The notes beneath the pieces are model-generated. The model was not told the origin of the DNA. It did no database searches and was given only the letters and a program-made list of their open reading frames with translations. A stretch of 64,000 nt of DNA, from assembly GCA_942493375.1 (NCBI GenBank), contig OW818698.1, forward strand, positions 5,952,001 through 6,016,000, written 5' to 3'. A program made the translations under genes and the position numbers. This document shows positions 35,407 to 43,374 of this stretch, one piece after another; within the stretch, counting starts at the first letter, position 1; every line of letters begins with the position of its first letter. Source of the stretch: G942493375 sp942493375. GTDB taxonomy: Bacteria; Armatimonadota; UBA5829.

Positions 35407-36291
35407 TTAATTGCGCCTATTGCTACTGCGCATCTTCATTACTGCTGCAGTCACTTTGTTCTTCATTATTACTGCATCATCCTGTTTTCTGAGTGCTACT
35501 GCAACGCAGATTATATCCAGCAAGGCGTGTTGGGCGAGTCTTGCGGATACGGATTCGTCATCCAGTATGATACTGGGTTTGGTCGGCGGAGTCACAAGAG
35601 ATATATTACAAATCCTGGCAAGTGTAGACCCGTGCGAACCGGTGAGGCATATGACTTTAACGCCTGCTTCTTTAGCCAGTTCGACAGAGTCTATCACGTC
35701 TCTGGCTTCTCCGGAGTATGAGACAGCGAATGCGATATCATCAGGGCCGATCAATGCTGCCTCGACCGCCTGCAGGTGTCCGTCTGAAGCCATACTTGTT
35801 CTTATACCGGATCTTCTGAGTCGATATGCAAGGTCCATAACAACTGGAAGAGAGGTTCCTACACCCAGAACTAATACGTTTGCTGCCGAAGTAATCAGGC
35901 TGACAGCATCCTCCATGGCAGGCAATTCCAACTGTCGCAGTGTCTGGGTGAGTATATCGGAGTTGATTGCCATGACTTTTTCGGCGATGGATTCCAGTGA
36001 GTCTTCTTCCTCGACATCGGCATGTTCATATGGAAGAGCGCTGGATGGTGTTCCAAGTTCAGCTGCAAGCGTCAGCTTAAAATCAGTATAACCCTTGTAT
36101 CCAATGCTCCGACAAAACCTGACAATAGTAGCCCCGCTGACTCCTGCGCGTTCACTGAGTTCAAAGACTGTAGTGTCCCTTATTGCCTCAGGAGAGCTGC
36201 GGATTGTATCTGCAACTCTTTTCTCCGCTGCATTCATATCCGGATAATGGGTTATTATGCTTCTGAGAACTAGCTTGTTGTCCTGTACCAT
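35407..36291 (-). CDS. RpiR/MurR-family transcriptional regulator
   Basis: The 294-residue protein has the N-terminal RpiR helix-turn-helix (residues about 5-80: ITHYPDMNAAEKRVADTI, FELSERAGVSGATIVRFCRSIGYKGYTDFK). A SIS sugar-phosphate-binding domain follows (about 110-245: ANVLVLGVGTSLPVVMDLAYRL, DIAFAVSYSGEARDVIDSVELAKEAGVKVICLTG). Regulators of this family sense phosphorylated sugars. ATG 36291 is preceded by GGAGATC; the longer frame from 36354 lacks a site. As the first gene of a minus-strand run that includes a sugar kinase and isomerase, it most likely controls that operon, with the kinase product or a related sugar phosphate as effector (inference). Confidence 0.88.
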   Translation of the reverse strand: MVQDNKLVLRSIITHYPDMNAAEKRVADTIRSSPEAIRDTTVFELSERAGVSGATIVRFCRSIGYKGYTDFKLTLAAELGTPSSALPYEHADVEEEDSLESIAEKVMAINSDILTQTLRQLELPAMEDAVSLITSAANVLVLGVGTSLPVVMDLAYRLRRSGIRTSMASDGHLQAVEAALIGPDDIAFAVSYSGEARDVIDSVELAKEAGVKVICLTGSHGSTLARICNISLVTPPTKPSIILDDESVSARLAQHALLDIICVAVALRKQDDAVIMKNKVTAAVMKMRSSNRRN

Positions 36292-36486
36292 ACGATCTCC
36301 ATCGGCTGCGTAAAACGTTGTTTCATGATAAGTGAGCTTGTAGTGTTGTGTCAATAGGTCGCGGTGAATAATGTGAAATATTGTTTCACTAAATTGTGGG
36401 TTGGCAGAATGAATGGTAAGGAGGTAATGGCGGTTCCTAGGTTGAATATCTCAGAGATATCATTTTTGGAATTCTGGAGATATGTA

Positions 36487-39400
36487 ATGCAGTTATTTTT
36501 CAAAACAGCAATTGTCGGGTTATTGATTCTTGTATGGTGTGCCAGTATAGGATCCGCTGAGAGCAGGTCCTTTTATGCTGGTTTCAATGGAACGGCTGAT
36601 GCTGTCAGCTCTGCAGGAAACTCTAAGCCTGCCCCAGTGTCTACGGATTTTACGTTTGCTGATGGGATATCCGGGAAGTCGATTGTTTTGGGACCGGCAT
36701 CATTGTCTTATGCAGCAAAAGGCAATATAGATCCTGTGCAGGGGAGTATATCTCTCTGGATGCAGCCTCAGAACTGGGACAGCAATACCAAGGGATTAAT
36801 TCCTATATTCTGGCTGGGGAGTTCGCACGGGTATTATATCCATTACTATCTCTACTACAACTTCACTGCCAGCGGGGAGAAGATGCTGACGTTCCGCAGC
36901 AGGCTGGATGCTAATTCAAATGCTGAAAATGTCATCCAGGAAGAAGTCAACAGAGTCCTTAAGAACTCAGAGACTGTTTTCTCCAAGAATGACTGGACAC
37001 ACATTGTCTGCACGTGGACGACCTGGGAGCTTTTTATCTATGTGAATGGGCAACTCTTTGGGCGCTTACCATATTCCATGCCTGTCCAGGTTCCACCGCT
37101 GAAAGAGGATGAGCGGATATGGATTGCTGACAATACGTTTTGGGATATAAACGGAGATTTTGTGACTAAAGTGGATGAGCTGGAGATATTCAACAAGGCA
37201 CTGACAGCAGATGAAGTCAAGGTGATGTACAGCTCCCGAAAGTCCTCACTGAAAGCTCAGGTTGTGCCAGGAACTATACCTGTTCCGAAGTCTCCTGCAA
37301 AACCAACCATTGACGGTAAGCTTGATAAAACGGAATGGGCAGATGCTACGCGGGTTCCAGTCAATAAACTCTTTGCGCACTCATCCTTCGCTTCGATACC
37401 TGCGTGGTGCTATTTGAAATATGATCAACAGAGCTTATATGTTGCGTTCGAAGTCAAACACAACTCTCCTCTCAAACTGACTGGTAAAGGCAGGGATCTA
37501 GAGCTTTTTTCCGGGGATGAAGCGGAGATTACCCTTAGAACGCCAAACGAGCAGGGATATTATCAGTTTGCGGTTGCTCCGAATGGCGCTTATGCATACA
37601 GCAATGGGGGAGAATACCCTGAGGCAAGGGATTGGAAGTGGAAAGGATCATTCAAAAGTGCTGTAAGTCGTGAAGCTGGTGTCTGGTATGCGGAGATGGT
37701 TATTCCGTTTGCTGATCTTCTGGCAACTCCTGAGGCTGATAAACCGTGGCTGGTACAGTTGGGATTGCACAGAGCTGTGGAGGACAGTCTGGGCGGGGTA
37801 TCGGAACGTTGGGTAGCTTATGGCGGTGGAGAGGATATGTACCAAAGACCCTCCAGTATGGCTAGTTTATATTTCTATCCCGATGGCACCGCAGTGCGGG
37901 TTGAGGATATGGGAGATATCAATGCAGGCCGGCTGAATGCTTCGGTCTCAGGCAGAGGAGCAGACTTAACAGCCAGCATTAATATCCTGCATCCGGAAAC
38001 CAAACCTGCCTTGTCTGACGTTGCATTGAAAGCGAAACCAACTGTTCTGAAAATAAATGATTCAGTGTTGGGAGAAGGTTTGCTTCGTTTATCGGTTACT
38101 AAAAAAGATAAAGCCGATCCGGTGTTCATGTATAATGCCCTCTACTATGCCAAAGCTCCGCTGGTTATATCATCTGTTTGCCATGCCAAAGCTGGAGTTT
38201 TGGATATCATTACGGATATGTCAGGTGCGAGCGATTTGATCCAGCGCAAGATAAAGTCCGGTAAGATGACCGGCACGGCAACTTTGGTATCGATCAAGGA
38301 TGGAAAAGTATTCGGCAAATTGGTATTCGATCAGACCAAACTCCAGGCGACTGTGCATATGAAGTTTAAAGACCTTCCTGTTGGCAAATATGATATCCGG
38401 GTGTCTTTGACAGACAAACAGGATACATTGAAAGCAAACATTTCATTTGAGAAGCCTAATGCGGTTTTCCTGACTGCTAAAGCTGGAGTTGATAGAACAG
38501 TTCCTGCTCCCTGGAGTCCTGTGAAAGCCTCCGGAAACACGGTCAGTGTTTGGGGGAGAGATTATGTATTTGGGGATGGACCATTTGTTGCTAAAGCTAC
38601 GAGCAATGGCAAGAGTGTAATCAATAGACCTGCAGAGATGAATGCAACCATCGCCGGAAAGGTCAGGCGGTTTGTTGCTGTAAATGAGAAACTTGCTGAC
38701 AACGGGCAGGATAAGGTAATTCACACCGGCAAATGTGAGCTTTCCGGCGGCGGGTTGACTATGCTCTGGCAGCGGACGGTGGAGTTTGACGGGATGATCC
38801 GTTACGATGTGAGTTTAGTTCCTGGCAAGAGTCCGGTCAAACTGGATGCTCTGGAGTTTGAGATGCGGGTGCCTATGGAAGCTGCTATGTTCCTTCTCTC
38901 TCCGCAGTATCTCTCTGACTGGGCTAAGACCAAAAAACACAGTGCTGCACCTGGGGATTCTATATGGTTTGCCGGCAGAAACAGCGGGATGGAGTTCTTT
39001 ACTGTGTCCGATGCCAACTGGGTCTATAAGGAGAACAGCAAACCAATCAGTGTGTATCAGGATGGGGATGATGCTGTCATTAAGTGCCGGATTATCTCCG
39101 GACCGGTTAATGTGACTAAGAAGCTCAGTTATACACTTGGGATGATGGCCACTCCTTTTAGACCAGAACGGCCTGACCGGAGGAGCATTCATGCAGAAGG
39201 ATGGGGTAGGCCGACAAGGCAGAACCTGCAGTGCTATACACAGTATGCACAATCCCAGAGGATTCAATGGCCGAATGGTGTGATATTGACTGACATGTTG
39301 AATGAAAAATCCGGTCTGGAGGAGCTTGCATGGTGGAAGAGCAGGGGAGTGGGAGTGTCCCCATATACCCTGGACGGCAACACAGCAGACAATAATCCTT

Positions 39401-40407
39401 TCTATGACTATTTCGGAGTTGATTGGGCACTGTTCAATAATGGCAGGGAGGCGCCGAAATCATTCAGGATGAGTCAACCCTGGCTCACGCAAAATGGTCA
39501 GGATTTCTATATGTGCAGTTCAGCCTGCGTCAATAGCACCTATGCGGACTTTTTGACATGGTGCACCCAGCATTACCTCACTAAATATCCATTCATCGGG
39601 ACATACAACGACGGCGGCGGAGGCTCATCCAGCCCCTGTGATAGTCCATCCCACGGGTGCAAAGTAATTGATGCCTTTGGTCGTGAAGCCAAGACCTACA
39701 ATTATCTAGCAGCCAGAGAGATCAACAAGAGGCTCTATAAGATTGTCCGCAAGCTTCGTCCGAACGGTTTCCACTGGGTGCACAATGGAGCACTGGGGAT
39801 GCCTTTCATGACTTCGCTGTGTGACATCCAGTATATGGGAGAGGACTATTTGAACTCAGCCCCGGCAAACGCCAGGATCTATACCGATGAAGAGGACGCC
39901 CTGATGAAGTGGCAGTCCCAGCACAATGGCAGCCTGAAAGGGACTGCATATATATTCTCCGGTCTATCGCGTCCGAAGCCAGAGGACAATACCTATCCAC
40001 CAGCAAATCCTGACCTCTGGCGTCCGTTGTTTACAATGGCATTGTTGCACGATGTTATGCTGGACGGAGCCTGGATGTATGGCCCTACAATTGATAAGAT
40101 ATGGCGAATTGTGGATGTTACAGAACTGGACAAGGCGGAGTTTGTGGGATATTGGGAGAACAAAGAGATCACCTCCGACAACCCTAAAGTGCTGGTCAGT
40201 TACTACAAATGGCCGGGGCAGGGGAAGCTTCTGGTTATAGCAGGCAATCCGAGTCCGGAACCGCAATCTGCCAGGATTCAATTCAAAGGGAGTTTAAATG
40301 TGCCAATGACGGACGCGACGGACATGTGGCTGGATAAGCCTATTGACATGTCCGGGGGTATATCTCTTGTTGACAGGGACTTCAGGGCGATATTATTAAA
40401 ATGGTAG
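36487..40407 (+). CDS. Giant secreted LamG / CBM9-like / DUF6067-like glycan-acting protein
   Basis: The start at ATG 36487 (TCTGGAG seven bases upstream) gives 1306 residues with a signal peptide (MQLFFKTAIVGLLILVWCASIGSA). Residues about 20-240 are a LamG-type domain (QGSISLWMQPQNWD, VYVNGQLFG near 185). Residues about 270-470 resemble a family 9 carbohydrate-binding module (KPTIDGKLDKTEWADAT, GYYQFAVAPNG). Residues about 480-680 are beta-rich linker modules. From about 690 the sequence resembles the large uncharacterised DUF6067/GH-like region, with a beta domain and a TIM-barrel-like part (GTYNDGGGGSS, FHWVHNGALGMPFM, DIQYMGEDYLN). Its catalytic residues are not known to me. The region upstream is shared with the divergent RpiR gene. 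Part of its 3' end is duplicated and decayed at about 41968-42211. Confidence 0.75.
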   Translation: MQLFFKTAIVGLLILVWCASIGSAESRSFYAGFNGTADAVSSAGNSKPAPVSTDFTFADGISGKSIVLGPASLSYAAKGNIDPVQGSISLWMQPQNWDSNTKGLIPIFWLGSSHGYYIHYYLYYNFTASGEKMLTFRSRLDANSNAENVIQEEVNRVLKNSETVFSKNDWTHIVCTWTTWELFIYVNGQLFGRLPYSMPVQVPPLKEDERIWIADNTFWDINGDFVTKVDELEIFNKALTADEVKVMYSSRKSSLKAQVVPGTIPVPKSPAKPTIDGKLDKTEWADATRVPVNKLFAHSSFASIPAWCYLKYDQQSLYVAFEVKHNSPLKLTGKGRDLELFSGDEAEITLRTPNEQGYYQFAVAPNGAYAYSNGGEYPEARDWKWKGSFKSAVSREAGVWYAEMVIPFADLLATPEADKPWLVQLGLHRAVEDSLGGVSERWVAYGGGEDMYQRPSSMASLYFYPDGTAVRVEDMGDINAGRLNASVSGRGADLTASINILHPETKPALSDVALKAKPTVLKINDSVLGEGLLRLSVTKKDKADPVFMYNALYYAKAPLVISSVCHAKAGVLDIITDMSGASDLIQRKIKSGKMTGTATLVSIKDGKVFGKLVFDQTKLQATVHMKFKDLPVGKYDIRVSLTDKQDTLKANISFEKPNAVFLTAKAGVDRTVPAPWSPVKASGNTVSVWGRDYVFGDGPFVAKATSNGKSVINRPAEMNATIAGKVRRFVAVNEKLADNGQDKVIHTGKCELSGGGLTMLWQRTVEFDGMIRYDVSLVPGKSPVKLDALEFEMRVPMEAAMFLLSPQYLSDWAKTKKHSAAPGDSIWFAGRNSGMEFFTVSDANWVYKENSKPISVYQDGDDAVIKCRIISGPVNVTKKLSYTLGMMATPFRPERPDRRSIHAEGWGRPTRQNLQCYTQYAQSQRIQWPNGVILTDMLNEKSGLEELAWWKSRGVGVSPYTLDGNTADNNPFYDYFGVDWALFNNGREAPKSFRMSQPWLTQNGQDFYMCSSACVNSTYADFLTWCTQHYLTKYPFIGTYNDGGGGSSSPCDSPSHGCKVIDAFGREAKTYNYLAAREINKRLYKIVRKLRPNGFHWVHNGALGMPFMTSLCDIQYMGEDYLNSAPANARIYTDEEDALMKWQSQHNGSLKGTAYIFSGLSRPKPEDNTYPPANPDLWRPLFTMALLHDVMLDGAWMYGPTIDKIWRIVDVTELDKAEFVGYWENKEITSDNPKVLVSYYKWPGQGKLLVIAGNPSPEPQSARIQFKGSLNVPMTDATDMWLDKPIDMSGGISLVDRDFRAILLKW

Positions 40408-40517
40408 TGGTTTGATAAATGTGATTGGGAGCTTGTCGCAGAGCAGGGACGCCATTTAAGCATTTTTTTGGCTGCTTTAGTTTATAATCAAAAGGAGAAT
40501 GGACATTGTCAATTAAA

Positions 40518-40546
40518 CCTCCGTGTGGATTAATTCTACACGGAGG
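40518..40546. terminator. Hairpin between convergent genes
   Basis: CCTCCGTGT (40518-40526) pairs with ACACGGAGG (40538-40546), and GGA/TCT extends the stem to twelve pairs around TTAAT. It lies between the convergent giant gene and pseudopilin gene. There is no T-run on either side, so its role as a terminator is only likely. Confidence 0.5.
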
Positions 40547-40569
40547 CAAATGATGAAAAACCAGGCTGT

Positions 40570-41232
40570 TTATTCAGTTGGGTAAAATGCTCGAGTTTCA
40601 GTATTCACTTCGCCATCATTCCATACTCTATTCTTATTTAACCATTTTACATGGCCATCAAAATAACATACGACAATTCCATCAGAGTGGACGCCTGTAA
40701 ATACATGGGTAGTTAAAGCATTTGCATTACAGGTCCAGTTTCGGCATTCAGTTAGCCAACCTCTTGGGCCTTCAACACCAATATGGTTAGAATCGGCTAA
40801 CATGAATTTATCAGCGGGTTTGGTTATTGATGCCATTGTAACACCACTGGTGCTATTCATTAATAACGAGCAGGTTGAATAGGTTGGACACACATCATAA
40901 TGAACACGCTGATAATCCCAGTTCTTGGTCACAGGTCTATCCGGGCAGTTGAAAACATCCCAGTTTTTTGTATATGGTACAACTAATGTTGGCCACATTA
41001 TCCATGGTGGAGTCTGACCCCAGTAATTAGGTAGTGCAGGATAGTTTTCATCATAATCCTGTGCATACATATTAAAGGAACTTGAGATTTGCCTTACATT
41101 GGACACACAAGTTGCCTGCCGCGCTTTTTCACGGGCTTTCGCAAAGACAGGGAAAAGAATCGCTGCAAGTATTGCTATGATAGCAATGACTACGAGCAAT
41201 TCAATGAGAGTGAAACCTTTTTTCTGCTTCAT
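40570..41232 (-). CDS. Type IV pseudopilin-like protein (prepilin N-terminal cleavage domain)
   Basis: The 220-residue protein starts MKQKKGFTLIELLVVIAIIA, a textbook prepilin leader: cleavage after the glycine at 6 by prepilin peptidase, phenylalanine at +1 and glutamate at +5. The following ILAAILFPVFAKAREKARQ and SNVRQISSSFNMYAQDYDENYP, and the C-terminal VHSDGIVVCYFDGHVKWLN, match the DUF1559-like/'H-X9-DG' pseudopilin group abundant in Armatimonadota and Planctomycetota. Cysteines in the globular part are numerous. ATG 41232 is chosen with GGAG before it; ATG 41250 is an alternative. No pilus assembly gene is nearby, so it is an orphan, probably exported by a shared type II/IV machinery. 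Confidence 0.88.
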   Translation of the reverse strand: MKQKKGFTLIELLVVIAIIAILAAILFPVFAKAREKARQATCVSNVRQISSSFNMYAQDYDENYPALPNYWGQTPPWIMWPTLVVPYTKNWDVFNCPDRPVTKNWDYQRVHYDVCPTYSTCSLLMNSTSGVTMASITKPADKFMLADSNHIGVEGPRGWLTECRNWTCNANALTTHVFTGVHSDGIVVCYFDGHVKWLNKNRVWNDGEVNTETRAFYPTE

Positions 41233-41463
41233 TGAGTTTCTCCATTTCATTTTTTGATAGATTTACTAGTGTCAGAAGTTTGTATTTCAAGTATTTAACA
41301 ACCATTTATAGGTTACTTAATACTACACAACGATTTACCCCTTTTGTTATTCGCAAATTACCCTTAAAAGCTTTGTATTCTTCTGTTTGACTACTTAGCC
41401 AGTTTCATAGACTCATAGAACAAGAGTAAAGTTAACAGGTTTTGTATCCAATGCAGTTAAAAA

Positions 41464-41491
41464 TTGCACATTAATCACTTGATGGTATAAT
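41464..41491 (+). promoter_or_regulatory. Candidate sigma-70-type promoter
   Basis: TTGCAC (41464-41469) and a perfect TATAAT (41486-41491) are separated by 16 bases. No gene follows until 42466, so the transcript, if real, would be a long leader or a non-coding RNA running through the palindrome at 41550. Confidence 0.35.
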
Positions 41492-41549
41492 TGCTAGTTG
41501 TTGTTTATATGGGAGCATATATTGGTATCCTGTGTTATAATATTTAAAT

Positions 41550-41582
41550 ACGTTATTGATTAATGTCATTAATCAATAACGT
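41550..41582. repeat. 33-base near-perfect palindrome
   Basis: ACGTTATTGATTAATG (41550-41565), one T, then CATTAATCAATAACGT: 16-base arms with a single-base centre. The surroundings are A+T-rich and contain another TATAAT just upstream (about 41536). There is no T-run. It could be an operator for a dimeric or tetrameric regulator, or a recombination site. Confidence 0.8.
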
Positions 41583-41732
41583 AAAACATTAGCTGATTGT
41601 CACTATTCATTAATGATGAGCAGAGCCTTGTATTGTATGGCTTAATTGATAACATATTGTATATTATTGAGGCAATAGAATGCAAGTCATTGAAGCGTAT
41701 CATATTCATGCATGCTATTTAACATGATCGCT

Positions 41733-41812
41733 TAGCCCGCATTATTAATGATTGACTCAGCTTTTGCCCCAACTGCCGGTCAAAAGCGAAGCTTCATGAA
41801 TAATGTGGGCTA
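41733..41812. repeat. Palindromic repeat element, family R4, copy 2
   Basis: TAGCCCGCATTATTAATGA and CATGAATAATGTGGGCTA with inner CTTTTG / CAAAAG surround CCCCAACTGCCGGT. It is the same design and same centre as the element at 35313-35393, with compensating changes in the arms, which points to a selected or self-propagating hairpin. Confidence 0.85.
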
Positions 41813-41967
41813 GCTGCGATTAATATATAGGATATGTAAATATATCATTATCCAAAGGGATTCCACCCATGGGCATTAAGATCACATTATATCTCTTCAT
41901 TCATTTACAGTAGGCATAATTGTGTTTTTCTACACCCGTGAGAACTATCTGTTTTCAGTAGATTCTA

Positions 41968-42211
41968 TTTAGTCAGACATTACAAATCATGTGGGCCAGG
42001 AACAAGCTTTTGGTTACAAGCAAAATTAATCCTGACCCACAATCTGCCAGGCTTTAATTCTAAGGGAACTTAAATGTGCCGGTAACGGACGCAACGGACA
42101 TGTGGCTGGATAAGCCTATTGACATGTCCGCGGGTGTATCTCTTGCTGATAGGGACTTTAGGGCTATATTGGTAAAGTGGTAATGGTTTGAAATTGTAAT
42201 TGGGAGCTTGG
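41968..42211 (+). pseudogene. Decayed duplicate of the 3' end of the giant LamG gene
   Basis: The DNA aligns to 40196-40435 of the giant gene, including CAATCTGCCAGG, ACATGTGGCTGGATAAGCCT and ATTGACATGTCCG, the stop codon region, and 30 bases beyond it (GGTTTG..ATTGGGAGCTTG). Substitutions and small indels break the reading frame upstream. It is a relic of a tandem duplication or of a lost paralogue. Confidence 0.85.
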
Positions 42212-42216
42212 ATAGC

Positions 42217-42392
42217 TGCCCTTCGACTGCGCTCAGGACGAACGGAGGGTTGAGCATCCCGTCCGTCCTTCGACTAACTCTGATCGTACGGAGGGTAGTT
42301 GTGGCTGATTCTGTTTCGGGTGTAATTGCAAATTACACCCGAGCGGTTTGCTCAACCTTCCGTTCGTCCTGAGCTTGTCGAAGGGCGGACGC
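42217..42392. repeat. Nested palindromes related to family R1
   Basis: Outer arms GCCCTTCGACTGCGCTCAGG and GTCCTGAGCTTGTCGAAGGG enclose CTCAACC / GGTTGAG words. A perfect inner palindrome, CGGGTGTAATT-GCA-AATTACACCCG, lies near 42328-42352. It precedes the SGNH hydrolase gene. A half-copy of the CGCGTG..CTAGCGTGATTAGCGG repeat follows at 42418-42445. The whole gap 41233-42465 contains no intact gene. Confidence 0.75.
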
Positions 42393-42465
42393 AGGGGACG
42401 CTATTTGGGAGTTCTTTTTCGCGTGTCTAGCGTGATTAGCGGTTTATTTAAAATGGAGAGTAAAC

Positions 42466-43161
42466 ATGACTATAGATAACACTGCAATTATTCCTGTTCC
42501 GAAGCTGGAGGAGGATTCTTATGACTGGTATGCGCGGCATGCTGAGGTTTTGAGGATAAAAAACGGTATTAATCCGGAGATTGTGATGATTGGGGATTCT
42601 ATTACACATTTCTGGGGTGGGGAGCCTGACAATCCTATCAAACATGGGGAGAACAGTTGGCCTGAGACATTTGGGGATATATCTGTTTTGAACATGGGAT
42701 TTGGTTGGGACAGGACTCAGAATGTTTTGTGGCGGTTGGAAAATGGTGAGTTTGATGGGCTGCACCCCAATAACATTGTGCTGAACATAGGCACTAATAA
42801 CCTGACAGGCACAGAGAATGCCAGAGAGAACACCCCCGCGGAAATCTGCGAAGGCATTGTAACCATTTGCTATAAATTGTATTCGATGTCTCCTGAAAGC
42901 CGTATTATTGTAATGGGAATATTTCCACGTGGAGAGTCTTCCAATGACCCATTCCGGAAAACCATTTCCGCAGTAAACACCCTCCTTGCTGAGAACTTTA
43001 TGGCAATTCCCAGTGTAACGGTGCTGGATATCGGTGAGTCCTTTTTGCAGTCCGATGGAAGCTTGTCTCCTGAAATAATGTTTGATTTCGTTCACCTGAC
43101 TCCGGCAGGGTATGCAATCTGGGCTAAAGCTTTGGTTGATGTCGGAGTGATTGGCAGATAG
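42466..43161 (+). CDS. SGNH/GDSL-family esterase (acylhydrolase)
   Basis: The 231-residue protein has no signal peptide and is therefore cytoplasmic. SGNH blocks are clear: IGDSIT with nucleophile S45, GFGWDR (block II glycine), IGTNN (block III asparagine) and DFVHL with D207 and H210. The pattern resembles PAF-acetylhydrolase-like and sugar-deacetylating relatives (GDSL-like lipase, PF13472). GGAG lies seven bases before ATG 42466. It probably removes an acyl, perhaps acetyl, group from a small imported glycoside; this is inference from the surrounding carbohydrate genes. Confidence 0.87.
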   Translation: MTIDNTAIIPVPKLEEDSYDWYARHAEVLRIKNGINPEIVMIGDSITHFWGGEPDNPIKHGENSWPETFGDISVLNMGFGWDRTQNVLWRLENGEFDGLHPNNIVLNIGTNNLTGTENARENTPAEICEGIVTICYKLYSMSPESRIIVMGIFPRGESSNDPFRKTISAVNTLLAENFMAIPSVTVLDIGESFLQSDGSLSPEIMFDFVHLTPAGYAIWAKALVDVGVIGR

Positions 43162-43215
43162 TAATAACTTGCAGAAATCAGCGTTAGTATTGGAATTTCT
43201 CGCCAACTTCCTGTT

Positions 43216-43340
43216 CGGACTTCGGGCGACCGCAGAGGGATCGCCCCTATAGGTCAACATATGCGAAATTATAAACGCGAACTTACGCAAGTAGGTAGTA
43301 GTATATGAAACTCCCTTCTTGTAAATCCTGAAAATCTTGT
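43216..43340. repeat. Short hairpin and dispersed word
   Basis: GGGCGACC..GGGATCGCCC near 43226-43249 forms a hairpin similar to GGGCGGCC..GGTCGCCC at 52350. At 43320-43350 lies AATCCTGAAAATCTTGTTAATCCTGTCC, related to the repeat at 30068. No gene is seen in 43162-43374. Confidence 0.4.
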
Positions 43341-43374
43341 TAATCCTGTCCAAAATATCCTAACGGAGAAATGT

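Noticed and set aside
42448..43353. 301-codon minus-strand open frame over the SGNH hydrolase gene
   Set aside because: The plus strand encodes all SGNH motifs with a good ribosome binding site; the antisense frame has none.
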